A stretch of 64,000 nt of DNA from Herpetosiphon aurantiacus DSM 785. GTDB taxonomy: Bacteria; Chloroflexota; Chloroflexia; Chloroflexales; Herpetosiphonaceae. This document shows positions 35,901 to 45,000 of the stretch, one piece after another. The translations under genes and the position numbers were made by a program. The notes under the pieces are model-generated. The model was not told the origin of the DNA, ran no database searches, and saw nothing but the letters and a program-made list of their open reading frames with translations. Position 1 is the first letter of the stretch, and each line of letters starts with the position of its first letter. Location: the NCBI GenBank assembly GCA_000018565.1, contig CP000875.1, positions 3,053,199 to 3,117,198 of the forward strand. Direction: 5' to 3'.

Positions 35901-38425
35901 ACCCTGAGCTTAACCGCGAAGTCTTTACCGACGATGGTTGGTTTACGACTGGCGATTTGGCTTTTTTGCACCAAGGGCGTTTGACAATTGCTGGCCGTGA
36001 AAAAGATGTAATCATCATCAATGGCATCAATTATCACAACCACGAAATCGAAGCCTTGGTTGAAACAATCGAAGGCGTGGAAGTTTCCTACACGGCGGCT
36101 TGTAGCGTGCCAAGCAAACATACAGGCGGCACGGAGTCGCTGGTCATTTTTTACGTTTCAAAATCGGCTGAATTTGATCAACAGCTAGCCCAAATTAACC
36201 AGATTCGCGAAGTTGTCGTGCAAAAAATTGGCATCAACCCCAGCTATGTGCTGCCAGTTGCTAAGAGCGATATTCCCAAAACAGCAATTGGCAAGATTCA
36301 GCGTTCGCAATTGAGCCAGCGCTTTATCAATGGCGAATTTAGCAGCATCACCAAGCCAATCGATTTAGCCCTAGCCAACCAGCAAACCTTGCCACGCTGG
36401 TTCTTTAGCAAGCAATGGCAACCTGTCAGCAAGCGCCATAATTCGGCCTTGCTCAAGCCAAGCTATGCAATTTTCAGCGACGATACCACGCTAGCGCGTG
36501 AGTTGATTGATGTGCTTGAACAGCACCATCGCGATTGGGTCTTGATCAGCGCTGGCGAAACATTCAGCCAGCAGGGTCAACACTACACGATTAATTTGCA
36601 CGATCCTGAGCATTACCATCAGATCGCTGCCACTCTTGCAGCCACCAATATTCACGATTATGTTCACTTGTATAGCTGTGATCTACCAAGCGAGATTGAG
36701 CACGTTGGCGATTTGGCCGCCGCCCAATATCGTGGAACCTATAGTCTTTTGTTCCTGACCCAAGCCTTGGCCAAGCAAAAGCTCAGTCAAGCCAGCTTAA
36801 CCGTGGTTTCACAACGCAGTCATGCGATTAACCAAAGCGATCAGGTGATTTATGCGGCGGCTCCAATTCATGGTTTGCTCAAAACCATGCCCTTAGAAAT
36901 TGATTGGCTCAGCTGCCAGCATGTTGACCTTGATGCAGCAAGTGCAACCACCAACAGCCAACAAATTTACTATGAACTAGCCCAACCGAAGCCCAGCGCC
37001 GAGGTGGCCTATCGGGCAGGTCAACGACTCGTTCCACAGTTAGTTGAAGCCGAAATGGCCCAATCAAGCCCAGTCGAATCGCCGCTGGTCAAAGGTGGCC
37101 TGTATTTGGTGACTGGCGGCTTAGGCGGCATTGGCAGCCAATTTGCTCGCTGGTTGCTGCAAAACTACAATGCTCGTTTGCTGATCACAGGCTCAACTGA
37201 ATTGCCATTGGGCAGCGATTGGGCCAAGCATTTGGGCACCGATAGCAGCCTGAGCAAACGCTTACGTGCTTATAAAGATCTAATCGATATTAGCAACGAT
37301 GTGCATTACCAAGCGGTGGATATCACCGATTCAGCTCAATTGGCTCGCTTAATTAATGATGCAGAACAGCGCTGGAATCAACCATTGGCCGGAGTTTTCC
37401 ACTTTGCTGGGGCTGGCAATTTGGCTTATCACTGGACAGTGATGGATCATCACTGGATTACCAACGAAAGCCTCGCCACCTTTGAAATGATGTTCGCGCC
37501 CAAAGTCTATGGCACGTGGGCCTTGCAACGAGCCTTGAGCCAGCGCCCAGAACTGCCAATTGTGGCAATGTCGTCGATTAATAGCTTTTTTGGCGGAGCA
37601 ACATTTAGTGCCTACTCGGCAGCCAATAGTTTTCTCGATAGCTTTATGCTGCATCAACGCCAAACCTCGCATCCCAAAGCGCTCTGTTTAAATTGGACGC
37701 AATGGGACAATATTGGGATGAGTCTCAATAATCCGCAGCAAATTCGCAGCCTTTCTGCCGAGCGCGGCTACAACGTAATTGGTTTGCAACAGGGTTTGCA
37801 ATCGCTCTTGGCGGGCATCAGCCAAAACCAATATCCACTGTTAATGATTGGCTTAAATGCTGATAGCCCAGCGCTGCGCCAACATCTGGCAGTCAGCCAG
37901 CCCTTGCAACAACGCATCAATCTTTATACAACCCATCAGCATGGCCCGCTCAGCCACGATCGCTATCGCCAACTTGCCAATAGCTATTTTGGCTCGGCCA
38001 CGCTTGAATGGTATCGCGTTGCAGAATTGCCACGCACCAGTAGCGGCGCAATCGATCTGGCTGCTTTAGGCCAACTCGATGCCACCAACCAACAAACCGC
38101 GCTCGATCAACCAACCAATATCATCGAAGAACAGTTGGTCAGCATTTGGCAAGAGATTCTCGGCAAGCCCAAGATCGGCATTCACGACAACTTTTTTGCC
38201 TTGGGCGGCCATTCGCTGCTGGCAACCCAGCTTGTTTCACGTTTGCGCGACGGCTTTAACCTTGAAGTACGGTTGTATCAACTCTTCGCCGCGCCAACCA
38301 TCGCCGAACTTGCCAACTGCATCGCCGAGCTGCAACTTGAACAAATCGATTCAGCCGAGATGGATGCACTCTTAGCCGAGCTTGAGGGATTATCAGAAGC
38401 CGAACTTGAAGCAGGATTAGGGTAA
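32969..38425 (+). CDS. Hybrid subunit: degenerate A domain, acyl-AMP ligase, KR, ACP
   Basis: Third subunit, 1818 residues, unusual. Residues about 10-490 align with an A domain ('GELYVAGAGVFAGFEQAQLNAERF' region kept, in two parts), but every catalytic motif is lost: the P-loop reads 'SLASNPSGLIEAG', NAYGPTE has become 'NYYGFPA', TGD is 'TRY', and the last lysine is Gln in 'TADGQLDR'. Residues about 560-1130 are an intact acyl ligase (FAAL-like: 'FTSGSTGLPKG', 'YGMSETSSG', 'TTGDLAF', 'GREKDVIIINGINYHNHEIE', lysine in 'PKTAIGKIQR'). A KR follows (about 1370-1600, 'TGGLGGIG', 'MSSINSF', Tyr about 1547 in 'AYSAANSF', no LDD), then an ACP (Ser about 1744 in 'GGHSLL'). Together with C2 of the previous subunit this makes C/psiA-AL-KR-ACP, suited to a 2-keto acid reduced to a 2-hydroxy acid and joined as an ester. 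AAGGG precedes ATG 32969. Substrate unknown. Confidence 0.88.
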   Translation: MEMDFQSIQRRFATAVEQRSSQAALRYHDQVVSYHELAEHAQRIASGLANQQVGVNTNVAIQLTNPIDVCSTILATLLLGARYALLSPNLAKLRLQQVLARQQFVLVGSAASNNLAANYIEFEQLANSELAEITPHSATAESLIGLSLASNPSGLIEAGQLSQTNLLSFIDFNLSKAKVSFQQSLWLGEEFNDFSAFASLATLASGGTLRFSTLETLDHDLDEQAQTLMLTLATLGQLFAQQSALPKVRHILSSGEGLLDGEALKQQLKQQQTAWHNYYGFPAFQLLTVVGANTQTQTASQIHSGKPVPHTQALILDQHKQLAPIGLTGELYVAGAGVFAGFEQAQLNAERFIASPFAADTQLYQTRYLARWQDDGRLSISGSLDSTIELAATPILLQEVERLLEQHPAIVECCIVRRITLSNTEQLTGFVVAKQRVEPSEILNYLEDQLDCQLANLGLIQVDQLPRTADGQLDRQQLAQTNLLDNRQIADLQAQLQQAANGAELAVVAQPILPVSSPLHIDDLVPMVETSNFGTSQRTISEQPVEMLSTQAKPALAVGPPLIKAEQAPLTLAEALVLAAKHYPEHGISYIEADGKALFQSYAALLADAEAVLAGLRAAGLKHGQHVVLQFAHNEPFVVAFWACMLGGFTAVPLALPNSSDPNNPAVSKLYNTWQTLEQPLIVSEQASFSLLQRIFNGLGVVKPAIQITEQLRQHQPDQQHQHLAPQDSALLLFTSGSTGLPKGVELSHHNIISRSKASAQHNRFDHNDVSLNWMPLDHVGGIVMFHVHDVCLGCRQIQAKTDYILEDPVRWLDLLEQYRATITWSPNFAYALINDQHERVNSRRRNLSSLRFILNGGEGINKQTALNFLGLLQAHGLPATAMHPAYGMSETSSGISSSDQLVLGATTGFHELDQASLTGVIQPASADSIGVAFVEVGAPLPGVSLRIVNTNNQLLSEDLIGRLQIQGPTITAGYYRNPELNREVFTDDGWFTTGDLAFLHQGRLTIAGREKDVIIINGINYHNHEIEALVETIEGVEVSYTAACSVPSKHTGGTESLVIFYVSKSAEFDQQLAQINQIREVVVQKIGINPSYVLPVAKSDIPKTAIGKIQRSQLSQRFINGEFSSITKPIDLALANQQTLPRWFFSKQWQPVSKRHNSALLKPSYAIFSDDTTLARELIDVLEQHHRDWVLISAGETFSQQGQHYTINLHDPEHYHQIAATLAATNIHDYVHLYSCDLPSEIEHVGDLAAAQYRGTYSLLFLTQALAKQKLSQASLTVVSQRSHAINQSDQVIYAAAPIHGLLKTMPLEIDWLSCQHVDLDAASATTNSQQIYYELAQPKPSAEVAYRAGQRLVPQLVEAEMAQSSPVESPLVKGGLYLVTGGLGGIGSQFARWLLQNYNARLLITGSTELPLGSDWAKHLGTDSSLSKRLRAYKDLIDISNDVHYQAVDITDSAQLARLINDAEQRWNQPLAGVFHFAGAGNLAYHWTVMDHHWITNESLATFEMMFAPKVYGTWALQRALSQRPELPIVAMSSINSFFGGATFSAYSAANSFLDSFMLHQRQTSHPKALCLNWTQWDNIGMSLNNPQQIRSLSAERGYNVIGLQQGLQSLLAGISQNQYPLLMIGLNADSPALRQHLAVSQPLQQRINLYTTHQHGPLSHDRYRQLANSYFGSATLEWYRVAELPRTSSGAIDLAALGQLDATNQQTALDQPTNIIEEQLVSIWQEILGKPKIGIHDNFFALGGHSLLATQLVSRLRDGFNLEVRLYQLFAAPTIAELANCIAELQLEQIDSAEMDALLAELEGLSEAELEAGLG

Positions 38426-38460
38426 AGCCCTCACCCCCGACTTACAAGGGTAGGTGTTAA

Positions 38461-38575
38461 GTTCCCTCACCCCCAACCCCTCTCCCACTGCGGCGGGCGA
38501 GGAGAGATCCAATAGATCATGCTAGAGGGTTCCCACTCGCCTCGCGGGCGGGAGAGGAGGCTAGGGGGTGAGGGA
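38461..38575. repeat. GC-rich palindromic intergenic repeat, copy B (inside the operon)
   Basis: GTTCCCTCACCCCCAACCCC, CACTGCGGCGGGCGAGG and CTCGCCTCGCGGGCGGGAGAGG (in parts) through CTAGGGGGTGAGGGA. It occupies most of the 187-bp gap between two assembly-line genes. Just before it, ACTTACAAGGGTAGGT matches the end of the MITE-like elements at 46722 and 48222. Confidence 0.75.
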
Positions 38576-38612
38576 ATACATAGGTAGTTTTGTGTGTAGT
38601 TGAGGTTTGATT

Positions 38613-41600
38613 GTGAGCGATTATTCTGAGCGTTTAGCGGCACTTTCGCCAGCCAAACGGGCCTTACTTTTGCAAAAAATTCAAGACAAAGCCAATAAAG
38701 CCGCCCAACAGATTCAGCCAAGGCTTGATCAAAACAGCTATCCGTTGTCGTTTGCTCAACAACGGCTCTGGCTGATCGAGCAACTTCAGCCCAACGCGGC
38801 TTTATACAACATTTCAATTCCAATTCTGATTCGCGGCGTTTACCCTGAATTGCCGAGCATTTTGACCCAGTGTTTGACCACGATTTTCCAACGCCATGAG
38901 CCATTACGTGCCAGTTTCAGCATGGTCGATGGCCTTCCCCAGCAATCAATTATGGCCTTGGAAAGCGTCGAATTACCGATTGTTGATCTACGTGAATTAA
39001 CCCCAAGCGAGCGTGAAGCCGCCGTACATCAATTTATGCAAGCTGAAACTGAACGCCCGTTTGATTTGCGTCATGATCAACTGTTTCGGGCCAATTTGCT
39101 ACGCATCAGTCCCGACGAGCATCTTTTATTGCTAATCATTCATCACATTGCCTTTGATGCGTGGTCAGTCAAGATCTTTATCCAAGAATTTGAGGCGATT
39201 TTTACGGCCTTGGAAAATCAACAGCCGTTGCCGCAATTCGAGCCATTGGCCTTGCAATATGCCGATTTTGCTGCTTGGCAACGCGAATGGTTGCAAGGTG
39301 CAACTCTCAATCAACAACTCAGCTATTGGAAAAACCAGCTTGCTGGTGAATTGCCAGTGCTGGCCTTGCCAACCGATCGCCCACGCCCAGCCATTCAAAC
39401 CTTCAAAGGCGGTCGCCATACCTTTTGGATCAGCACCGAACTAACCAATCAACTCAATCAGCTCAGCCAACAGCACCAAGCAACTCTATTTATGCTGTTG
39501 CTCGGCGCATGGGTCAGCTTACTCCATCGCTACAGCGGCCAAAACGACATCATTGTTGGTTCACCGATCGCCAACCGCAATCGGCGTGAGCTAGAAGATC
39601 TGATCGGCTTTTTCGTCAATACCTTGGTGCTGCGAGTCAAATGTGCTGATGATCCAAGCTTCCTCGATTTGCTGGAGCATGTGCGTGCAGTAGCGCTGGG
39701 AGCCTACGCCCACCAAGACTTGCCGTTTGAAATGTTGGTCGATGCCCTGCAACCAACTCGCGATCTGAGCCGTTCAGCGCTCTTTCAGGTGTTGTTTGTG
39801 CTGCAAAATGTTTCGATCGGCGGTCAGCATTCAGCCTTCGATATTTTGGAAGATGTGGCTAGCCCTTCAAAATTCGATCTCACACTGTCGATGTTTGAGT
39901 TTGAGCAGGGTTTACGCGCAACAATTGAATACAATGTTGATCTGTTTGATGCCAGCACGATCGACCGCATGAGTCAACATTATGTCACATTGCTCAGCAG
40001 CATCAATCAACAACCGCAAACCAAACTTTCACAATTGGCAATGCTCACGGCGGCTGAGCAAACCCAAATCATCAAAACTTGGAACAACACCAGCCAAACC
40101 TACCCTGAGCAGCTTACATTTGCCCAACTATTTGAGGCTCAAGTTGCCAAAACACCTGAAGCAACTGCCCTGATTGGCGAAGATCAGGTGCTCAGCTATC
40201 ACGAACTTAATCGCCGTGCCAATCAATTGGCCTATCGGTTGCAAGCCCAAGGTGTTGGCCCCGAAAGCTTGGTTGGCATCTGTTGCGATCGCTCAATTGC
40301 GATGGTGGTTGCGTTATTGGCCACGCTCAAATCCGGCGGCGCGTATATCCCGCTTGATCCAGCTTACCCCAACGAGCGTTTGGCTTGGATGCTCAACGAT
40401 TCGCAAGCAGCACTAGTTTTGACCCAAAGCCATTTGCTTGAAAAAGTACAACAACTCAAGCAGGCTGATTTAACCGTGCTTGATCTGGCGAAGATTTGCG
40501 ATGGCAATGAGCCAAGCCAAAATCTTGTCAGTGCTGTTCAGCCCGCCAACTTAGCCTATATCGTCTATACCTCTGGCTCAACTGGCCAGCCCAAAGGCGT
40601 GATGGCTAGCCAGCAAGGCTTAACCAACTTGGTAACAGCCCAAATTGCCGGCTTTGGGGTAACCTCAGCAAGTCGGGTGTTGCAATTTGCTTCGTTCAGT
40701 TTCGATGCGGCGATCTCCGAGATTGGCATGGCGTTGGCTTCAGGCGCAAGTTTGGTGCTCATGCCAGCAGGTGGCCTAGCCGCCGGAACCGATGTGCTAG
40801 CATTGATTCGCCAACACAACATTACGGTAGCGACCTTGCCACCATCATTATTAGCAGTGCTTTCAGCGGATCAAGCTCCCAGTTTGACCACAGTAATTGC
40901 TGCTGGCGAGGCTTCGAGCAATGAGGTTGTGCAACGCTGGGCAGTTGAGCGCAATTTAATCAACGCCTATGGGCCAAGTGAAACCACAGTTTGCGCGAGC
41001 CTGACTCGGCTTGAGCCAAATCTGGCAGGTACGCCACCGATTGGCCGACCACTAGCCAATTTACAAGTCTATTTGCTCGATCAACAGCAGCAGATCGTGC
41101 CCGTTGGCGTGATTGGCGAAATCTATGTTGGCGGGGTTGGTGTAGCCCGTGGCTATCTGAAACGGCCCGCTCTGACCGCCGAGCGCTTTATTCCCAACCA
41201 ATTTAGCTCAACTCCAGGCCAACGTTTGTATCGCACTGGCGATTTAGGCCGCTATCGGGTTGATGGCCAAATTGAATTTGTTGGGCGGATCGATCAGCAG
41301 ATCAAATTACGCGGCCATCGGATCGAGCTAGGCGAAATTAGTAGCCTGCTGAATGCTCACCCAGCAGTCGAGCAAAGTGTGGTGTTGGTGCACGATCACG
41401 CTAGCAGCACGGCGCGGCTGATTGCCTATGTTGTGGCAAATAGCACCAGCAGCAATGCTCTCAGCGAATTGCAAATCGCCGCAGGAACCAGCCAAGCACC
41501 AGCAAGCTACGATTTAGCGGCAGATTTACAAGCCTATGCCAAGCAAAAACTGCCAGCATTTGCCGTGCCTAGTGCCTTCGTGGTGTTGCCAAGCATGCCA

Positions 41601-41996
41601 CTAACGCCCAACGGCAAGATCGATCAGCGCAAATTGGCCGAGCACACCCCCAACCCAAATCCAGCTACGAGTGTTGATGTTGTACCCCAAACCAACCTTG
41701 AACAAACCTTGACCACACTTTGGCAAGAAGTATTAAATGTGCCAACCCTAAGCACCCAAGCCAATTTCTTCGACCTTGGCGGCAATTCGCTGGCAATGGT
41801 GCAGGTGCATAGCCGCTTGCAAGAGCTTTTGGGGCGCGAGTTGGTGCTTTTAGATTTATTCAAATACCCAACCATTCAAAGTTTAGCGGTTTACTTGAAC
41901 AGCGAGCAATCAACTCAAGCGTCAACCTTTGTTGATCGCGACAATCGAGCGCAGCAACAGCGCCAAGCTATGCAACGTCAACGTCGCCGCCGCTAG
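38613..41996 (+). CDS. Nonribosomal peptide synthetase: C-A(aromatic, Tyr/Phe)-PCP
   Basis: Fourth subunit, 1127 residues. The GTG at 38613 is chosen: GAGG lies 7 nt upstream, and the resulting N-terminus (SDYSERLAALSPAKRALLL) aligns from its first residue with that of the Thr NRPS. C domain about 45-480 ('HHIAFDAWS'), A about 496-1009 ('YTSGSTGQPKG', 'YRTGDLG', 'NGKIDQR'), PCP Ser about 1058 in 'GGNSLAM'. The specificity positions read DASTIAAVCK, close to Phe (DAWTIAAVCK) and of the type reported for Tyr, so an aromatic residue is likely and Tyr slightly favoured. The tail is very basic (ends QRQRRRR), while the next subunit's N-terminus is acidic (MSYDETDG), a plausible docking pair. Upstream is copy B of the palindromic repeat. 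Confidence 0.92.
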   Translation: MSDYSERLAALSPAKRALLLQKIQDKANKAAQQIQPRLDQNSYPLSFAQQRLWLIEQLQPNAALYNISIPILIRGVYPELPSILTQCLTTIFQRHEPLRASFSMVDGLPQQSIMALESVELPIVDLRELTPSEREAAVHQFMQAETERPFDLRHDQLFRANLLRISPDEHLLLLIIHHIAFDAWSVKIFIQEFEAIFTALENQQPLPQFEPLALQYADFAAWQREWLQGATLNQQLSYWKNQLAGELPVLALPTDRPRPAIQTFKGGRHTFWISTELTNQLNQLSQQHQATLFMLLLGAWVSLLHRYSGQNDIIVGSPIANRNRRELEDLIGFFVNTLVLRVKCADDPSFLDLLEHVRAVALGAYAHQDLPFEMLVDALQPTRDLSRSALFQVLFVLQNVSIGGQHSAFDILEDVASPSKFDLTLSMFEFEQGLRATIEYNVDLFDASTIDRMSQHYVTLLSSINQQPQTKLSQLAMLTAAEQTQIIKTWNNTSQTYPEQLTFAQLFEAQVAKTPEATALIGEDQVLSYHELNRRANQLAYRLQAQGVGPESLVGICCDRSIAMVVALLATLKSGGAYIPLDPAYPNERLAWMLNDSQAALVLTQSHLLEKVQQLKQADLTVLDLAKICDGNEPSQNLVSAVQPANLAYIVYTSGSTGQPKGVMASQQGLTNLVTAQIAGFGVTSASRVLQFASFSFDAAISEIGMALASGASLVLMPAGGLAAGTDVLALIRQHNITVATLPPSLLAVLSADQAPSLTTVIAAGEASSNEVVQRWAVERNLINAYGPSETTVCASLTRLEPNLAGTPPIGRPLANLQVYLLDQQQQIVPVGVIGEIYVGGVGVARGYLKRPALTAERFIPNQFSSTPGQRLYRTGDLGRYRVDGQIEFVGRIDQQIKLRGHRIELGEISSLLNAHPAVEQSVVLVHDHASSTARLIAYVVANSTSSNALSELQIAAGTSQAPASYDLAADLQAYAKQKLPAFAVPSAFVVLPSMPLTPNGKIDQRKLAEHTPNPNPATSVDVVPQTNLEQTLTTLWQEVLNVPTLSTQANFFDLGGNSLAMVQVHSRLQELLGRELVLLDLFKYPTIQSLAVYLNSEQSTQASTFVDRDNRAQQQRQAMQRQRRRR

Positions 41997-42013
41997 CAGA
42001 GAGGAATATATCG

Positions 42014-45000
42014 ATGAGTTATGATGAAACCGATGGCAATTTTGATATTGCTGTGGTAGGTTTGGCGGGGCGCTGGGCTGGCGCTCCCGATATTGATCAC
42101 TTTTGGCAGCAGCTTTGTGCTGGAGCCGAGGGCATTAGCTTTTTTGATGACGAGCAATTGCTAGCCGCAGGCGTAACGCCTGAGCAACTAGCCCATCCAC
42201 GCTATGTCAAAGCTGGCTCGGTGCTCGAAGGGGTCGAGCTATTCGATGCAGCCTTTTTTGGCTATTCGCCACGCGAGGCCGAATTGCTCGATCCGCAGCA
42301 GCGGATTTTTCTGGAATGTGCTTGGCAAGCCTTGGAACATGCAGGCTACAACGCCTCAACCTATCCCGGCTTAATCGGCGTATTTGCTGGTTCAAGCCTC
42401 AATACCTACTTGCTGCGTAACCTAGCCAGCCAACAAGGCCGAGGCACAATTCCCGATCTGTTTCAACTGATTATGGGCAACGACAAAGACTTTTTGCCCA
42501 CTCGAGTCAGCTATAAGTTGAATTTGCGCGGGCCAAGTTTTAGCGTGCAAAGTGCCTGCTCAACCTCATTGGTCGCAACCCATTTGGCCTGCCAAAGCCT
42601 GTTGGGCTATCAATGCGATATCGCGCTGGCTGGCGGAATTTCGATCACCGTGCCGCAACATCAAGGCTATCTGGCCCAAGAAGGCGGCATTCTCGCCCCA
42701 GACGGCCATTGCCGCACATTCGATGCCCAAGCCCAAGGCACACTCAACGGCAACGGTGCAGGTATCGTGGTTTTGAAACGGCTCGACGATGCCTTGGCTG
42801 ATGGCGATTCGATCTATGCGGTAATCAAAGGCTCAGCCGTCAACAACGATGGTGCGCTCAAAATTGGCTACACGGCACCGAGCATTGATGGGCAGGCCGC
42901 TGTGATTCAGGCCGCTCAAGCGGTGGCTGATGTTGATCCAGTAACGATTTCCTATATCGAAGCCCATGGAACGGCCACTGCCCTCGGCGATCCAATCGAA
43001 GTTGCCGCTTTAACCAAGGCCTTCCGTCAACAAACTGATAAAACGCAGTTTTGTATGCTTGGCTCGGTCAAATCCAATTTTGGGCATCTTGATACTGCGG
43101 CGGGCGTAACCAGCTTGATTAAAACCGTGCTGGCCCTGCATCACAATAGAATTCCCGCCAGCTTGCATTTTCAAACCCCCAATCCGCAACTTGAGCTAGA
43201 AAGCTCACCATTTTATGTCAACACTAAATTAAGTGATTGGCCAAGCGATCAGCCAATTCGGCGGGCGGGGGTCAGTTCATTTGGGATTGGCGGCACGAAT
43301 GCGCATATTGTGCTCGAAGAAGCGCCCATGCTCGAACCAACCGAGGAAACTGACGCTTGGCACATGCTGGTGATTTCGGGGCGTAATCGGGCTACCTTGA
43401 ATGCGGCCACCAAAAATCTGGCCGAGCACCTTGAGGCTAATCCCCAATTGGCCTTGGCTGATGTTGCCTACACCTTACAAGTTGGCCGCCAAGCCTTTAA
43501 TCATCGGCGGGTGTTGCTGTGCCGTTCGCTGGATGAAGCCAGCCAAATTTTGCGCCAACGCGATAAGCGCATGATCAGCGGCCAAGTCAGCGCGGCTACG
43601 CCTGCGGTGGTGTTTATGTTTCCGGGCGGCGGCGTACAATATCCCAGCATGGGCCAAGAACTCTATCAAACTCAGCCGATCTTCCGTGCGGCGGTTGAAC
43701 GCTGTTTGGCCATGCTTAAACCTGAAATCAGCGCCAATCTACGCCAGTTGGTCTATAGCGAAAACGCCAAAGTTCATGAGCAACAATTGGCGACAATGCT
43801 CTACAGTTTGTTGGCAATTTTCATCAGTGAGTATGCGCTTGCTCAATTATGGCTGGCATGGGGCATTCAGCCTGTCGCCTTGATTGGCCATAGTTTGGGT
43901 GAATATACCGCGGCCCATTTGGCTGGCTCGATCTCACTTGAGGCGGCTTTGCGCTTAGTTGAGCTACGTGGCCGCTTGATGGATCAGCTTGAAGATGGCG
44001 CGATGATCAACATTGCCCTTGCTGAAGCTGAGGTTTTGCCGTTGCTCGGCGAACAACTTTCGCTAGCGGCAGTCAATGGGCCTGAACATTCGGTCGTGGC
44101 TGGCTCGATTGCAGCAATTCAAGCCCTTGAGTTTGAGCTAGAACAGCGGGCGATCAAATATCGACGCTTGCCAATTCGCGTGGCAGCCCATTCCAGTTTG
44201 CTCAAGCCAATTGTGGCCGAATTTGCGACATTTGCCCAGACGATCAGCATGCAACCAGCCACAATTCCCTATATTTCCAATGTAACTGGCGGTTGGATGA
44301 GCCATGAACAATGGTCAAACCCGAACTATTGGACTGAGCATTTACAATCGACCGTGCGATTTAGCGCTGGGATGAGCCAACTTTTGCAAAATCCAGCTCA
44401 TCTATTTCTCGAAGTTGGGCCTGGCCAAACGCTCACAACCTTAACTCGCGCTCAAGCCAACTTTGGAGCCGAACGGGTGGTAGCGCAGTCGATGCGCCAT
44501 CCCCAAGATCAACAAACTGACACCCAATGTTTGTTGACTGCGGTCGGGCGGTTATGGCTGGCTGGCGTGGCGATCGATTGGGCCAAACTAAGCGCCAGCA
44601 AGCGTCGCCGCGTGGCCCTACCAACTTATCCCTTCGAACGCAAACGCTACTGGGTTGAGCAATTTATCAATAATGAAACCCAAGGCCCGACCTTGCTCGA
44701 AGCGGCGCAAGGTGGTTATAGCTTGCCCGAAAGCAGCGAGCCAGCCGAGGCCAGCCCTGGCTACGAACGGCCTAATCTCACGACTGAATATGTCGCGCCC
44801 AGCAATAACCTTGAGCATATGATCACCGCGCTGTGGGGTGCTGTCTTGGGCGTACCGCTGATTGGTATTCACGACAATTTCTTTGAGTTGGGCGGCGATT
44901 CGCTGCTAGCCTTACAAGTTGCGACCCATCTCACCGAAAAAGTGCATACCACAATCGGCGTGCGCAGTTTATTCGAAGCCCCAACGATCGCCGAGCTGGC

